Of a stretch of 64,000 bases of DNA, positions 47,278-59,560 are shown one piece after another. Source of the DNA: Sipunculus nudus. Its lineage: Eukaryota > Annelida > Sipuncula > Golfingiida > Sipunculidae. Within the stretch, counting starts at the first letter, position 1. Each line of letters opens with the position of its first letter. The stretch is taken from NCBI GenBank assembly GCA_026874595.1, contig CM049310.1, positions 16,094,058 through 16,158,057 on the forward strand. The letters are read 5' to 3'. The position numbers and the translations under genes are program-made. The notes below the pieces were generated by a model. It ran no database searches and was not told the DNA's origin. It saw only the letters and a list, made by a program, of their open reading frames with translations.

Positions 47278-48871
47278 CACGGAAACTAATCTTTTCATAC
47301 ATCAGAAATGATGGAGATCTAATAGACAGGTTTAAATTTAATGTTAATGAACAAGGTTTGCTTATACCTAATCTAAGTTACTACTAATATGTAAGGTAAG
47401 TTCTGCAGGTAATCCTCTACAACGATCATTTCTCCCTCTCCTCCTTTTGTTTATTCAATGACAATGCGTGGTCCTGTGCTGTAGATCAAGGGAGCAGCAG
47501 GTCACTCAGAAACCGGGACGTCTCTTGTTCAGTCGAAGTTATAACCATATAGTAAAAATTCACCACTCTTCCATTAAAATATCAAAAGCCTGTTTTTTTT
47601 ATTTCCGTGTATTACTCACGTCTTCATATTGGGGAGACAGATGAATAGATTATGAATTACTTTCATTTGTTAATTTGAATAACCTAATAGTATTCTGTAC
47701 AGTTTTCAATGGTAAGGATGAGATTTTGGTATTGAAAGTAACAGAGTTTGGACTGTCAGATAAAGCCCTAGTTAATCTCTGTGATCTGGTGTATTGTGAC
47801 ACCTACATATAACCACAGTGATGATATTATTGCCAGTATCAGCTGTGCGACTTTCAGATATAGAACACATTGGCATAGAACCATGTTTATAAACCTTAAT
47901 GATTGCATGTATATGAGTCGGGACGGTTTGCTATATACATGGTGAATACACATAAAAACCATGTTTGTATTTTGTCGGTCTTGGTGAATTTCTAAGAATT
48001 TCAATTCTTGAACTTACTCTTACAATACCAACACGAGTCGATGAAACTATGTTGATCTTCTTTGTCATTTGATCAGAACTTCAGTATTACTAAGCATTCG
48101 TGCTTTTCAAAAGATCAAATAAATGTTTTCCTATGAATCTAATGTAGTATATTAGTGAAAACGTACGCAATTAATTTTCAAGAATCAAAAAGATAAAAAG
48201 ATAAAGATGTTGCAAAGAACAGCTTAACTTGAAACTGTTGAGTATCACTTTGAAAAAAAGTGAATGACCTTTGAGGTTATTACGTTCAGCAATTTCGCTG
48301 CGACAAACCTCGCTACCTCGGTCCCGCAAGGCTTGTCAATCATACCCGAGAAAGCAAATTCAATGTGATTGTCTTGGGACCTTCTTATGTGAAACTTATA
48401 ATCACGATTACCCTGAGCCCTGAGCAAAATATGTTTCATTTTTTTCTCATGGAAATGATCCTTGGGTTGATGCATGTTGTGCTTGCAATATTTATATTTA
48501 TAATAATCATAAATAAAGTAAAAGTATATAAAGTATCTCTACACTGTCAATAACCTGCAACAGGAGTTTTATATATGTAGGATTACCGAGGTCAACGAAA
48601 GTGACAAAGATTTATTTTATCAGTGTTCTTTGTCTTACTTTTATCTGATTATTTGTAATTTTATTTTATTGGATTGTGTGGAAGGATGAACTTTGGGCCA
48701 CAGAAGGTCTTCTATAATTGTGGGACGGATCGGAAAATTTAACTGCGGATCTGGATCCAACCGAATTCGAAATTTTTTTTATAAATTCTCTAAAAAATAC
48801 TCTTTTAATATGTCCATCCCCTAAATTCGTCTTTCATGGATTCAGAAGCAAGGGAATCATTTTTCTGGTGG

Positions 48872-48873
<2 letters not shown>
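47278..48873. other. Intergenic, nothing recognised
   Basis: AT-rich, no recognisable frame or element. The missing 5' LTR of the minus-strand Gypsy was sought here and not found. Confidence 0.5.
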
Positions 48874-48924
<51 letters not shown>

Positions 48925-48936
48925 TAATATATATAT
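48874..48936. repeat. (AT)n microsatellite
   Basis: About 47 bases of perfect AT repeat, then an imperfect AT/AC tail to about 48945. Confidence 0.95.
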
Positions 48937-49637
48937 ACACACACACGTGTAAAATACACACGGGAGTAAGTTTTGAGTTTTGAATCTTAATGTTTATCTT
49001 AATGTTGTCTTGGTGTGGATATTCGAAAAAAAATTTTGGACATTCAATTTCATATGAAATGGCTAGAATATTTTGATTTGACCTGTCTTGTTGAGAAAGC
49101 AGTTTAAATTATGTGCGTTTGACCTTTTAATGCCTTTTTTTTAATCTTTATCTTAATCATAATGAGTATTTCGGTTTATAATTTATACTGAGCAAACTTT
49201 CCTTATGACTTAAAAAAAAAACTTTGCCGAATGAACAATCCTGTTTTCTGACGTCTGTTATCTAATGACAATAACTTGAACCTTTCATAAAAATTGGCCA
49301 AAAAACACCGATCCCCCGGTAGAGGTTTGTTTGGTTTATTTCCACGTATTTATAACATGTGGCTGGGTTTGCAAAGTGAGTTTTGCAAAATGTTACTTTC
49401 AACATCCGCATATATGCAACCAACCACCTTCATTTACAGGCACGTTTTATTTTGTTTGTCAACATGGGCACATATACCTTGTTTACTAAAAGCTTGTAGG
49501 TAAACAAGGTCTTCATCCGTCACGCAGGCGTTATCTCTTTTGCCAGAATTACAAAGTTTATATTAATATGTACACACAATAAGGCATAATTTACATAATA
49601 TTTAGAGAAAGGCAGATTAATATAATAAACAGTAGAA

Positions 49638-49643
<6 letters not shown>

Positions 49644-49731
<88 letters not shown>
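49644..49731. repeat. (TA)44 microsatellite
   Basis: A perfect run of about 88 bases. Open frames coding Ile-Tyr repeats across it are artefacts. Confidence 0.95.
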
Positions 49732-49736
<5 letters not shown>

Positions 49737-51399
49737 CAGCAATTGGAAACAGGAACCATATTAAACTTGGCATAAGTTCACTTTATCAATATATTACCTT
49801 AGTTAAAACCCTGTAATAGGTGCCTGGCCTGTACGTGACACGGAAATTGGCATGGGTAACCACACGATAAAACTGATCACTCATTATCCATGCAGCCTCT
49901 TGTATTTCGGGTTTATATGTGCGTAATAACGCATCTCCCATAGGAATAGCCGTGAAAATATGACCCGCAGACCTTTAAAAATAAATTTACTGGGCTTGGA
50001 GTCATGATACCAGCCGATTGAACAGCCGTTCCAAAACATTGGTTGGATGCAAGAAAGTATTTCAAATAAAACATTTAAAATTTGTATTTTATTTGTTCAA
50101 CAACTGAATATAAACTCAAACACAGAGTCCGGTTGTGCAAAATATACCTTCTCTCTTTTCCTCAGCACCAGTTTTTGTGAGAAAACCGATCATTAGGGTC
50201 AGCTGCCACCATTGGGATATCCCTGTCATCCCGTACCAGTTCAGCAATTGCTGCTTTTGGAGCAGCTGCTGTATTTCTGCCGTACTCCTATTATGCTGTC
50301 AACTGGAGCAGCGATCCAGCAGATGTTACTATCTGCCTTTGCATTCTGCTCCATACCTGCCGCTAGAATCAGCAGTTTTAGAGCATATGCTCTATTACAT
50401 CTGAATATCAGTATATTTACAGCAGTTATACTGAAAATATGCCGTTCTGAAATAGCCATTTTGGCAGATAAAGCAACTCCTGCTTTTTCTCTGCTGCCTC
50501 AAGATGTACCAGTGTGGATTTCAGAGAGCAGATTTTCAGCATATACGTATTCAGTGCTGTATTGAGATAGACGGTGTGATAAAATGAAATTCTTTAGCAA
50601 GTTGCCATGGACAGCAGGTATAGGAGATCTATTATACGCTGAATGTTTGCTGAAATCAACACTGTCATATAACGTAGCCCCATCCCCCCTCCACCATGTC
50701 AGTCATAACGTTTCTTCAACGTTCGTTAATTTATAATATAGATTGTTACAGTTAATTAAATAATCTGTTAACATACAGAATCTTTTGCGTACTGCCATAC
50801 ATTTAGACTCCTAATGAAATGAACTGAAATAAAGTTATTTGGAATGACTAATCAGGAGCAGGGGTATTTATGAAAAAAATAAAACTAGACGATTTTAAAA
50901 TGAATATCTCGTAACAGGTATGCGTGCCATGTAATCTCGTTGAGGTTACCACGCTAGTAAATTAATTTCGACATTTCAGCATAAATTTATTTCTTGATTT
51001 AATAAATAAACATTTAGGTCCAGTCGATCGGACATTTAATTCGATAAAATACAATAATGAAAATTTCGATGAAATTTCGTTTTGTCTCATGTGCTTTTAC
51101 CTCGCTAGCAAAAACGTTATCATTATCATGTTGTCATTTCATCAAATGAATTTCTTTTATCGGAAATGTATAATAAATCATTAAAATAATGTCCCTCCTG
51201 CACTAATTTCTGAAATACAGATGCCTGAAAACCCTACCTGCAGGGTTAATTTTAGGATTATCTCGTAACTTTACACGTGATACCCGTGCCGTGCAATCTT
51301 GTTTCCCAATTCTTAGGAATAAAAGATATGGTTTCTCAGACACCGGGCGCGTCAAATTTGACGAAAAATCATAGGCCTAGGGCGACACAGTTTAAAATT
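49732..51399. other. Intergenic, nothing recognised
   Basis: Includes a GC-richer stretch at 50130-50570 with many CAG/CTG-rich words and overlapping open frames on both strands, none matching a known protein. Confidence 0.45.
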
Positions 51400-51454
51400 A
51401 TACTTCAACCCCTAATTTTTGTGTAGGCTACACAAAAATTAGGGGTTCAAGTAT
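51400..51454. repeat. Near-perfect hairpin, 26-bp arms with 3-base loop
   Basis: The left arm 51400-51425 (contains CAACCCCTAATTTTTGTGTA) pairs with the right arm 51429-51454, with one mismatch in 26 and loop GGC. Adjacent A/T bases extend it slightly. No gene or identifiable transposon end adjoins it. Confidence 0.85.
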
Positions 51455-51574
51455 AGTTTGCCAACATAGTTTTAAGCTGTTTTTTTTTTTAGATTAATTA
51501 TTTTGATTGAATTATTTTTTTTTGGTTAAATTCGGCGTATCATGTCTCGATCGATATTTAAAATATATATACAA

Positions 51575-52815
51575 CTAGCTGATAGACCCGGTATACCGGG
51601 GTTATTACCGGGGTTGGGGAGATTTATTAACTGAGATGTGAAATGTTGGCTCATTTTTTTTATTCTAAAAGTTAACAGAAAATATAGGTTTTCAGTTGGA
51701 AACTGTCTCCATAAGATATGTATAAACATTTTGGCACGACTACAGAATAGCTCACGCATCTCTCTGAGGCATAACACTTCTGTGAACAGAAAACGTTTCT
51801 ATGTACAGCTGCTTGTATCTTAATTTTGCCACATACTTTTAAATTACATGAATCCTTAACATCATACGGTTCGTCCGTATAAACTCATAACCTGGTGGAG
51901 ACAGTGCGTGAGTGATCCTGCAGACGCTCCAATATTTTTCACATTTATTTTGTGGTTCTGTCCTCGTGGCAAGTAGTTTATACCCCGGTATGTTTACTTT
52001 GATGACTTGGCCAGTGATGGTGTTGACATTGCGAACCGGATTTAGACGCGGGGGCATTCGATCAGGTTTTCGATGATATTTGACTGGATTCTATTCGTTG
52101 GGCGTATAAAGATTAGGTTGATGTTAGGAACACATTGATTTTTTTATTAAATGTACGTTGCAAGGAAATTGTTTCTGAAGAAAACCGAAATATGCATACC
52201 TCGTAAGCAGCAGAAGCTGACCCAACGGGACTCCATGCAGAGGGCCCGTATCCCATTTTCAGCCACCGCAACCTTTTTTCATTGTATCAGACAAATTTTG
52301 AGTTCTGAAACCCCCGACACAACTCCACCCCACCCCATCACAACCCACCACTGTTCCTGAAATTGGGACCTTGGATTAGGTTTGGTTATTAATCCTCCTG
52401 GGTTGAACTCTCCATTTCATAAAGCGAGAAACATGCGTTTTTCTCTTTTACTGACCACGCACGTGGATGAACGCCTCGTTCAAATGTAAGCCCTGAATAC
52501 CTCAAATCCCTCACTGAAGAGTTATTCAAGTGAACAATAGGCCTAGTAGTGTTTTAGGTTGGGTGACCACGATGCACGATGGTCATTGCCGAAGGCATTT
52601 CGGCTGTGCTCGGTCTAACCTCCGTGCAAGTCAGAAAAAAAACACGGAAAATTACTCAAAATTAAATGTACATTAAAATTTATTATTTTCATATCGCCTA
52701 TGTCACTGCGGAGATAATAACCTTTAAAATGATGTATGGCACAGTATTGTACATCACGCGGTTTTAGAGAACATTGCGAACAGACGTGAACCGAATTCCT
52801 TTTATAAGTATTAGA
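51575..52815 (-). mobile_element. Helitron on the minus strand, both ends identified, 1.24 kb
   Basis: On the minus strand it starts TCTAATACTTATAAAAGG (5' T at 52815, preceded by A). It ends with the perfect palindrome CCCGGTATACCGGG (51600-51587), spacer TCTATCAG, then CTAG (51578-51575) followed by T. This satisfies the Helitron rules. It lacks Rep/helicase coding. A 72-codon open frame at 51839-52057 (minus) is of unknown nature and could be captured DNA. Confidence 0.8.
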
Positions 52816-53092
52816 TTACACATGTATATAGGCTTACATGTATGTAAACAACCGCTCGCTCGTAGACCTATCATTCTTTCCTCAAAGTCCGTGGAACAAT
52901 ACTAGTATTTTTTCGGGTGTGATTAACTTGTGGGTGTGATCAGAAATGCACGCCGTCGGAGGATGGATGCTGGTTCATGATATCAATATAACAATGATGT
53001 TAAGAACGATCCAGAATTTGCGAAGGATAACACAATTAAAAAGTCATTAGACTCATTCTCCAGATACAGATATCCAGACGGCGATCACCAGT

Positions 53093-53094
<2 letters not shown>
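52816..53094. other. Intergenic, nothing recognised
   Basis: Unique-looking sequence between the Helitron and a microsatellite. Confidence 0.45.
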
Positions 53095-53157
<63 letters not shown>

Positions 53158-53162
53158 ATATA
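53095..53162. repeat. Compound (CA)n(TA)n microsatellite
   Basis: About 14 CA units followed by about 20 TA units with one interruption. Confidence 0.95.
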
Positions 53163-53712
53163 GGTAAAGATGAAGAGTGACGCATTTAAGATAGACTAAC
53201 ATGTTTATTAAAACAAATTTTTAAATTCGTCTTGTTTCATCAAGGCGAGTTAAAAATCCGCCTGATATCACTTAGGCGAGTTAAACAGTTTATATCCATC
53301 AAAATATAGTAGTATGAAGCGCCGGAGGATAAAATAAACATGTTATTAACATTAATATAATTAAATAATTACTATGAAATAAAATACAATTAAAATTATA
53401 AATTTTCCATCTATGATAATATTATTACACCATTACATGTCCAGCATTCAGCCGGTTATATTTTTCTCTTTAAATTATACCAGAGTGGAAGATACATTTT
53501 CATACATGATTTTTGTTCTCTATTGCTTTGAACATCTAAATTCGTGTTTCTATAGTTTGATTGATAATTATTCACTTCTCTCGTCGAGTTGAAATATTTG
53601 GTTGATATCCAGGACAGTCCTAATTAAAAGCCAGTGAATTTGATATCATTTTAGCACTGATGCAGCTGAACTAAAACTCACGCTTAACGCATGTCTGTCG
53701 TACACAAGAGAA

Positions 53713-54007
53713 CAGAGTGGCGGATTTAGGGGATGGTGGGGAGGGCAGGGGGCGCTCCCCCTTTTCGAAATTACCAAAAAAAGTCTTGGAAAAAACTCAA
53801 AGTACACCAGTCACCGTTACGTTACAAATAAAACAGTGTATGTCGTGCTTTATAATGCATTTAAGCTACCCCAGATTGCACGATAACAACCTAATTTTTC
53901 ACAAAACTTCTACACCTTCTACCCCCCCCCCCCCCCCCCACCCACTTCTCGGCCTCGAAATGTGAGCCTCCCACCCGCCTTATAATAAATTCCTGTATCC
54001 GCCCATG
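53713..54007. mobile_element. Small TIR element (MITE), about 0.3 kb
   Basis: The left end agtGGCGGATttAGG and the inverse of the right end catGGGCGGATacAGG match in the GGCGGAT core. The unit contains an 18-base C tract at 53922-53939. Short length and no coding point to a MITE. Target duplication not resolved. Confidence 0.5.
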
Positions 54008-54082
54008 AACCGAGGGAACAGCAGTCAAGTCGGGCATATAACAAAGGATACCGCCTGTGACATTCTATGTCCGCGAAAGTCT

Positions 54083-54312
54083 CAGGGGTGGATCCAAAGA
54101 GGGCTACGGGTTGTGCAAGCCTCCTAACAAACAGGGAATATATTCATTCTCTTCTTCAGTATCCAAATTCATTGAAATATTAATTTCACTCACATATTAT
54201 AAAAATATAAGTAAATTATCGGTTACTGTATCATTGGAATTTAAATCACAACTTTGAAAAGTTTTCATCTTTTTATGGAACCCATCCCTCCTTCCCTACT
54301 GATCCGCCCCTG
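54083..54312. mobile_element. Small TIR element (MITE), about 0.23 kb, CAGGGG...CCCCTG ends
   Basis: Left CAGGGGTGGATCCA, right TGATCCGCCCCTG. The inverted ends match apart from single changes. CAGGGGCGGATCCA-type ends are common in hAT-like MITEs of animals. No clear 8-base target duplication. It lies 75 bases from a similar element. Confidence 0.6.
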
Positions 54313-56150
54313 AGCTAATCCGGGGTTAACTGGTTCAAACCCAAGCCGTGCGGGCAATGGTCGATTTGGTCGGGTCTAATACATACCCAGGGGTGATAGT
54401 GTTTTATCTTGATAAAATTTAAATTTTTCTCATGGATTTCAAGATAAGTTTTTAAGAATACCAATGGTTTCTTGGAGAAAGTTAATCAGCAAATCATAAA
54501 GTTGTGATGATCCCATCAATTATTTTTCATTTTAATTGAATGTCCGTGAACTCCACACCCTCCCACCCAAGGTTGACCACTTGGGTGTAAGAACAGACCC
54601 ATAACGGTCAAACTGCGTCACTCGTCTCGTATCGTTTGTGTGGTCCGGAGGTTTATACCGTGAAAAATCGTTCCTGGGAATATCGTTGGTATGTGATTTT
54701 TTATTTTTTTAAGTGGTTGATGCTGTTATATAATGGCATATGGTTTAAATTATAAATGCCTGATATCCATAAGGGGGCATCAATACTGCTGGATTTCACT
54801 GAATATTTTCTAAAATCTTGAATCTGTGAACAGAAGGTATAATGTCGAACGTTTGATCTCCACTCGTATTATAAAGTTACTTCATCAGCAGTTGAACCCC
54901 CCCCCCCTCATGTACAGCTTTTAACTGATATAGTAAGAAAATATTTCACTCTCAAGCAAACCGTGCGCTGGTAAATCTGTTTTTCTAAACCCATTTCTGA
55001 ATACATGTGGAAAATTTATTCCCATGGAATTAATATATAAGGCAACAGAAGCCGTATAATTATACTTTCAAATATATTGTCACAACGAGCATGCCTATAT
55101 ATAATTATATGCTATTTGAAGTTTACCATTTAGCTTAGTACAGAACTTTTGTTAGAATAATAAGTTGTTTAAATTGTAATTTAGATCCAGTAACACCAAA
55201 AAATTGGTTCCTCGGGCACCGCGCGCTTTAATTATAAAACGCATCAAAACCTTTTATATTCATTCGAAATTTGCATATTCTGAGCACTCGGGAAACAAAA
55301 CAAGAGTTTAAATAAAATTCCTTTTGTCAAGTTGTTCTTTATAACCTGTAAACAAAATAATTGGTTTTATCCTGTTTTCTCTATACATATATTTATTCAA
55401 AATTTACAATAAAATATAAAAACAATAAATCGATTGAAAAAAATTATTGAAATTAAAAAATAGTCTTGTATGAAATAGAAAACATAAATCATGCACTCTC
55501 TTTTCCAGGTCACAACATTTTGTCTGAAACCCTTGCCTACCCTATAATCTCCGTAAAAAAACTCCAGCGTTTCGCCTTGGCTCTCCGGGAATTCTCCGAT
55601 TTTCTCATTAAAAGTTTTGGATACTGTGACCCTGATACAGAAGAACCCGCCGAGATAGAAGTGTTTCTTTGCCCGACCACGTTATCTGCACGTTGGGTCG
55701 TGTAGTCAAGGCAATGTATCCCAATTTATTATTAGGCCCTGCCATTTATCAAGTCCGATAGCCATACAGTGAAATTCTAAAAAAAGTAGGCCTAGTCTAG
55801 AATATAATATGGGAGGTCGGCATTAAATTGGAAGAATAAGAAGACGATTGATTTATAAGCCTCAGACTACAGTACTCATTAGTACACGCCACCCAATGCC
55901 CTTGTAACCTGTGTAGTGTCAACAGGTGTTTATTAATATTTCCCCGTGCCAGCGCGTCACTCTTCAAAGTGGGCCCGTTGAAACAAAATGTAACAAAATT
56001 CTGGCTGTTAATCACACGAGTCATCGAGGCTCCCAGTGAGGTCTTCAAGTGCGCCCATTCGACTGTTCTTCTCTTTCCAAACCCGCAGACATGCTTCTGG
56101 TTAAAGGTCAGTAAATGTTTAAAACTGATGATCCAATTTTAATTTTAGTT
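54313..56150. other. Intergenic, nothing recognised
   Basis: An open frame at 55466-55705 (+) follows a good acceptor-like cttttccag, but the encoded sequence is not recognisable and no donor or second exon was identified. Confidence 0.4.
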
Positions 56151-56154
56151 ACTT

Positions 56155-56750
56155 TTAAAAACATAAAAAAAATTTTATTGGATTTTTCAATTTTGGCCTC
56201 GTGAGCGGGATATCTCTAAAAGGATTCACCGTTGGAATTTTATTTCATCAGTGAAGATGTATATCAACAAAATCTTGGTCAAGTGTGAAGATGGGTGACC
56301 TTGACCTATTCTTCTTTGTTTTAGAGCTGATTATACAAAAACACTCAAAAGCTATATATCTCAGGAACCGTTGTGTGGATTTTCACAAAACTTACTTTGA
56401 TTATTTGGAATGATGGTCTGTACGTGCTGCACAATTTTGGTGGCACCACCTACAATTTCTGATTTTTTAAATTAATTTTTATTGGATTTTTCAATTTTGG
56501 CCCTTTGTGCAGGATATCTTCAAAGGTATTCAACACAGGAACTTCATTACTTCAGTGCTTTGCATGACATTTACAAAATCTTGGTCAAGTTCAAAGACAG
56601 GTGATCATGACCTACTTTTCAAGGTCTCAGAGGTAAGTATAGAAAAAAACTTAGGAGCTTTTTTCTCAGTAAGCATTTGGTGGATTGTTATAAAACATGG
56701 TACATACCTCTCCAATTTAAATTTATAAATGATTATCAGCCTTTGCTAAT
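56155..56750 (+). repeat. Two tandem copies of a ~315-bp unit (family C)
   Basis: Each unit starts 'ttttattggatttttcaatt' followed by ttggcc (56175 and 56485) and contains 'aaaatcttggtcaagt'. The link between the two units carries GGTGGCACCACC (56439-56450), the family D palindrome with one change. Confidence 0.65.
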
Positions 56751-57133
56751 AATTTTGCAATGTAATGCTTACAGATACTGGCCTAACGTTTGGTCTGTGG
56801 GCTCATAATGACCGCTTACAGATTGAGTTCGCGTTTCATCCCAGTTGACCTATTTTTTTATCATATGACAGATCTATCCTGAATGTAGAAAATTCATGAA
56901 AGACAAAAATTTTTATGAAAAATGCACATGTATGGACTTTTTTCACAATGCCTGGAGATACTAGCCTGATTTTTGGTGTGTTGCTTGATAATGACCCGTT
57001 ACAGATCAAGTTTGAAGTTTGCCCTTGTTGACCTACTTTTGACCATACAACACCTCACGAACTTTTACAAAATTTAACAAATATTTCTAATTTGCTCCAG
57101 ATGGGGGTATTCATGTCGTTCCGACACATCTAG
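56751..57133 (+). mobile_element. 3' fragment of a family A Helentron-like element
   Basis: Two family A repeat units (gcttacagatactggcctaa; ggacttttttcacaatgcct) and the family tail: atgggggtatt, TGTCG-TTC-CGACA hairpin, CTAG at 57130-57133, then TT. The 5' end is missing. Family B sequence begins directly after. Confidence 0.7.
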
Positions 57134-57616
57134 TTTCCATGCATATTGATCATCGAGTGTTTCATCAGTTCCTACAGACCTATAGACTGGTTGTGCTACT
57201 GTATTTTTTTAATTTTTACACATTTTTTCACTTTTCTTGGGAATGTAAAATGAAGCCTTTTCTGTTAACAGAGCCATAAAGTCTGTTTGACCTAGAATCC
57301 TCTTACTTATCATCCAAGGAGGTTCATGAAAGGTCTTCATTGAAACCTGAAATTAGGGTTTCTGTTACCCATATCCTTCAAGCTAGGGGGATTGTGAGTA
57401 CCCCTCTAGAATAATTAAAAATTTGATACAGATTCTCCAGGATCTAAATAACTGATATATTGATCGCCATGATTTTTTGCATGCATATTGGGACCACATG
57501 GATTTTTTTTTCAAATTTGTACGCATTTTTCTTTAGTTTTGAACCTCCACTCTGGGAGTCATGTTGCCCATCGTTAAATTTTCTCTGAATTCAGCATCAT
57601 TGCCAATGGGCCACTA
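57134..57616 (+). mobile_element. 3' part of a family B Helentron-like element
   Basis: Begins in mid-element ('catgcatattgatcatcgag'), has one internal unit, and ends gaattcagc, ccaatgggcc and CTAG at 57613-57616 followed by T. The abrupt start at the family A end suggests that A was inserted in B or that both were truncated together. Confidence 0.6.
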
Positions 57617-57861
57617 GTTAGACAATCCCTAAAAGAGTAATTTATCCTAACCATTAAAATAATGGCTTAGAACTTTTTACTCCTATTGTTGTATAACTCC
57701 CAACTTTGTGTGCCTGTCACAATGATAAGGTCAATTGCATCAACGAACTCGATCGGCCTCTAAGTATAATATGAACAGTCTGTGATTATGTTTGAAACAG
57801 TGTATGTGTTAATATAAAATAAATTATTTTAGAATAATATTGTGTGGTTGAATCGCTTTTT

Positions 57862-59560
57862 TAGCTCAGCTGACTGCAAGTCATCTGAGCTATAGAGATC
57901 ACTCTTTGTCTGTCGTCCATCCAGTTGTCCGATCTGTGACCTGGTCATTAACCCTTAGACCTGGAATCCTCTAACGTAAAATTTAGGGATGTCCTACACA
58001 AATGTCCATGGAAACCTGAAATAAGGTCACTTTGACCTATATTCTGGGACCTATCAGAAAAAAAGGTCATATGAGCACCATACATGTATGTCAGATGGGC
58101 ACAAAGCTTTTAAGCATAATCTGTCAAGCCTAGAATTATCTAATGCAACAACCTGGGAGGGTCTAGGCAAATCTCCCTGGAAACCTGAAATTAGGTCATG
58201 GTGACCTACATTTTGCAACCTACAGGCAGAAAACAGTATTTTGAGCACCCAGAAAGTCAGGGCACAAATTGGCCTAGAATCTTGTAATATAATATTCAGG
58301 CAGGTCCTAGGCAAATGTCCTCGGAAACCTAAATTAAGTTTGTGATCCATATTCTGTGACCTATACCAAAAGATGGTTTTGAGCACCCAGACAATCAGAC
58401 AGGGCACAAATTGTATCCATTAGGCCTACAATCCTCTAACGTTATATTCAGAGAGGACTTTGGCAAATGTCCTTGAAAAATTAAATAAGGTCACTGTTCC
58501 CTATACTTTGCAACCTATCGACTGAAGACTCATTTAAAATAATATCCAGGGTGGCCCTAGGCAGTTATCTGTGGAAACATGAAATAAGGTCATAAGGTGA
58601 CCTATATTCTAAAGCCTAAAGGAAAAAGATGTCATATGAGCACCGTGAATGTCAGATAGTCAAAAATTGTTTCTGAAGTCCAGAATCTTATAAAGCAACA
58701 TCCAGCGAGGTTATAGGTACATTCTCTTTGGAAACCAGAAATAAGATCATGGTGCACAGGCTGTATTCTGTGCACTAAGAGCCAAAAAATTTGCACACTC
58801 AGACAGATTAGGTACAAATTTTATCTATATTCCTTGGAACCTTCTTATGTAAAGACTAGCGAGGTGATTTGCAGGTCTTTGATTCCTTGGATGTAACTTA
58901 ATTCTTATAATAATTGTCAAATACAGTCAGATAGGGCAAACATTGTATCATTAAGACCTAAAATCTTCCATTGCAACATCTAGGGACATCTTGGCAAATC
59001 CCACTGGAAAACTGCACGTGATAGGCCAAAAACATGATATGAGCACTTTAAACGTCTGATTTGTCCAAATTGTATTCAAAGAGATTTGGCCAAAACTTCC
59101 TTGCATTTTGTGCCAATTTGCACCCTGATTGAATGGGTGCTCAAAATCATGCTTTTTGGCCAGTAGCTCACAGAATAGAGGTTTTCATGACCTAATTTCA
59201 TGTTTTATGTTGGAGATTCGGACAAGAATTTCATGGTTGTTTGTTATTATGTTAGAAATTTCCAGGTCAAACAGATACAATTTGTTCCTTGTCTGACTGC
59301 TTGTCTGAAAATCATGTTTTTCAGCAGTCACTTGCAAAAAAATAGGTTATCATGACCTAGGTAAAAATTTCCAAGAAAATTTGCCCAGAACTTCCCTTTA
59401 TGTTGTGTTAGAAGATTCTGGGCCTAACTGTTACAATTTGAGCCCATCTGACTTACAGGGTGCTCAAATCTTGTTTTGCAGTAAAATAATGCTCAATTAA
59501 TATAGGTCACGGGGTCCTAATTTCATGTTAACAAGGACATAAATTTACTTAGCTACTGCT
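57862..59560 (+). mobile_element. Family B element with long unit array that inverts on itself
   Basis: The 5' end TAGCTCAGCTGACTGCAAGT and the mirror tcatctgagctat are intact at 57862-57893. At least six units of about 110-170 bases follow (each with 'aacctgaaataaggtca' or similar). From about 59100 the units appear in inverted orientation ('gggtgctcaaaatcatg', then 'catgacctaatttcatg'). No 3' tail is seen. Confidence 0.6.

Noticed and set aside
50135-50565. Overlapping 89- and 117-codon frames in a GC-richer block
   Set aside because: Both frames and the opposite strand are open over the same stretch, and none resembles a known protein, so chance composition is the simpler explanation.
55466-55705. 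Possible exon after a good acceptor (cttttccag at 55501-55509)
   Set aside because: The translation (for example FALALREFSDFLIKSFGYCD) matches nothing I recognise. No donor, start or second exon supports it. A homology search would decide.
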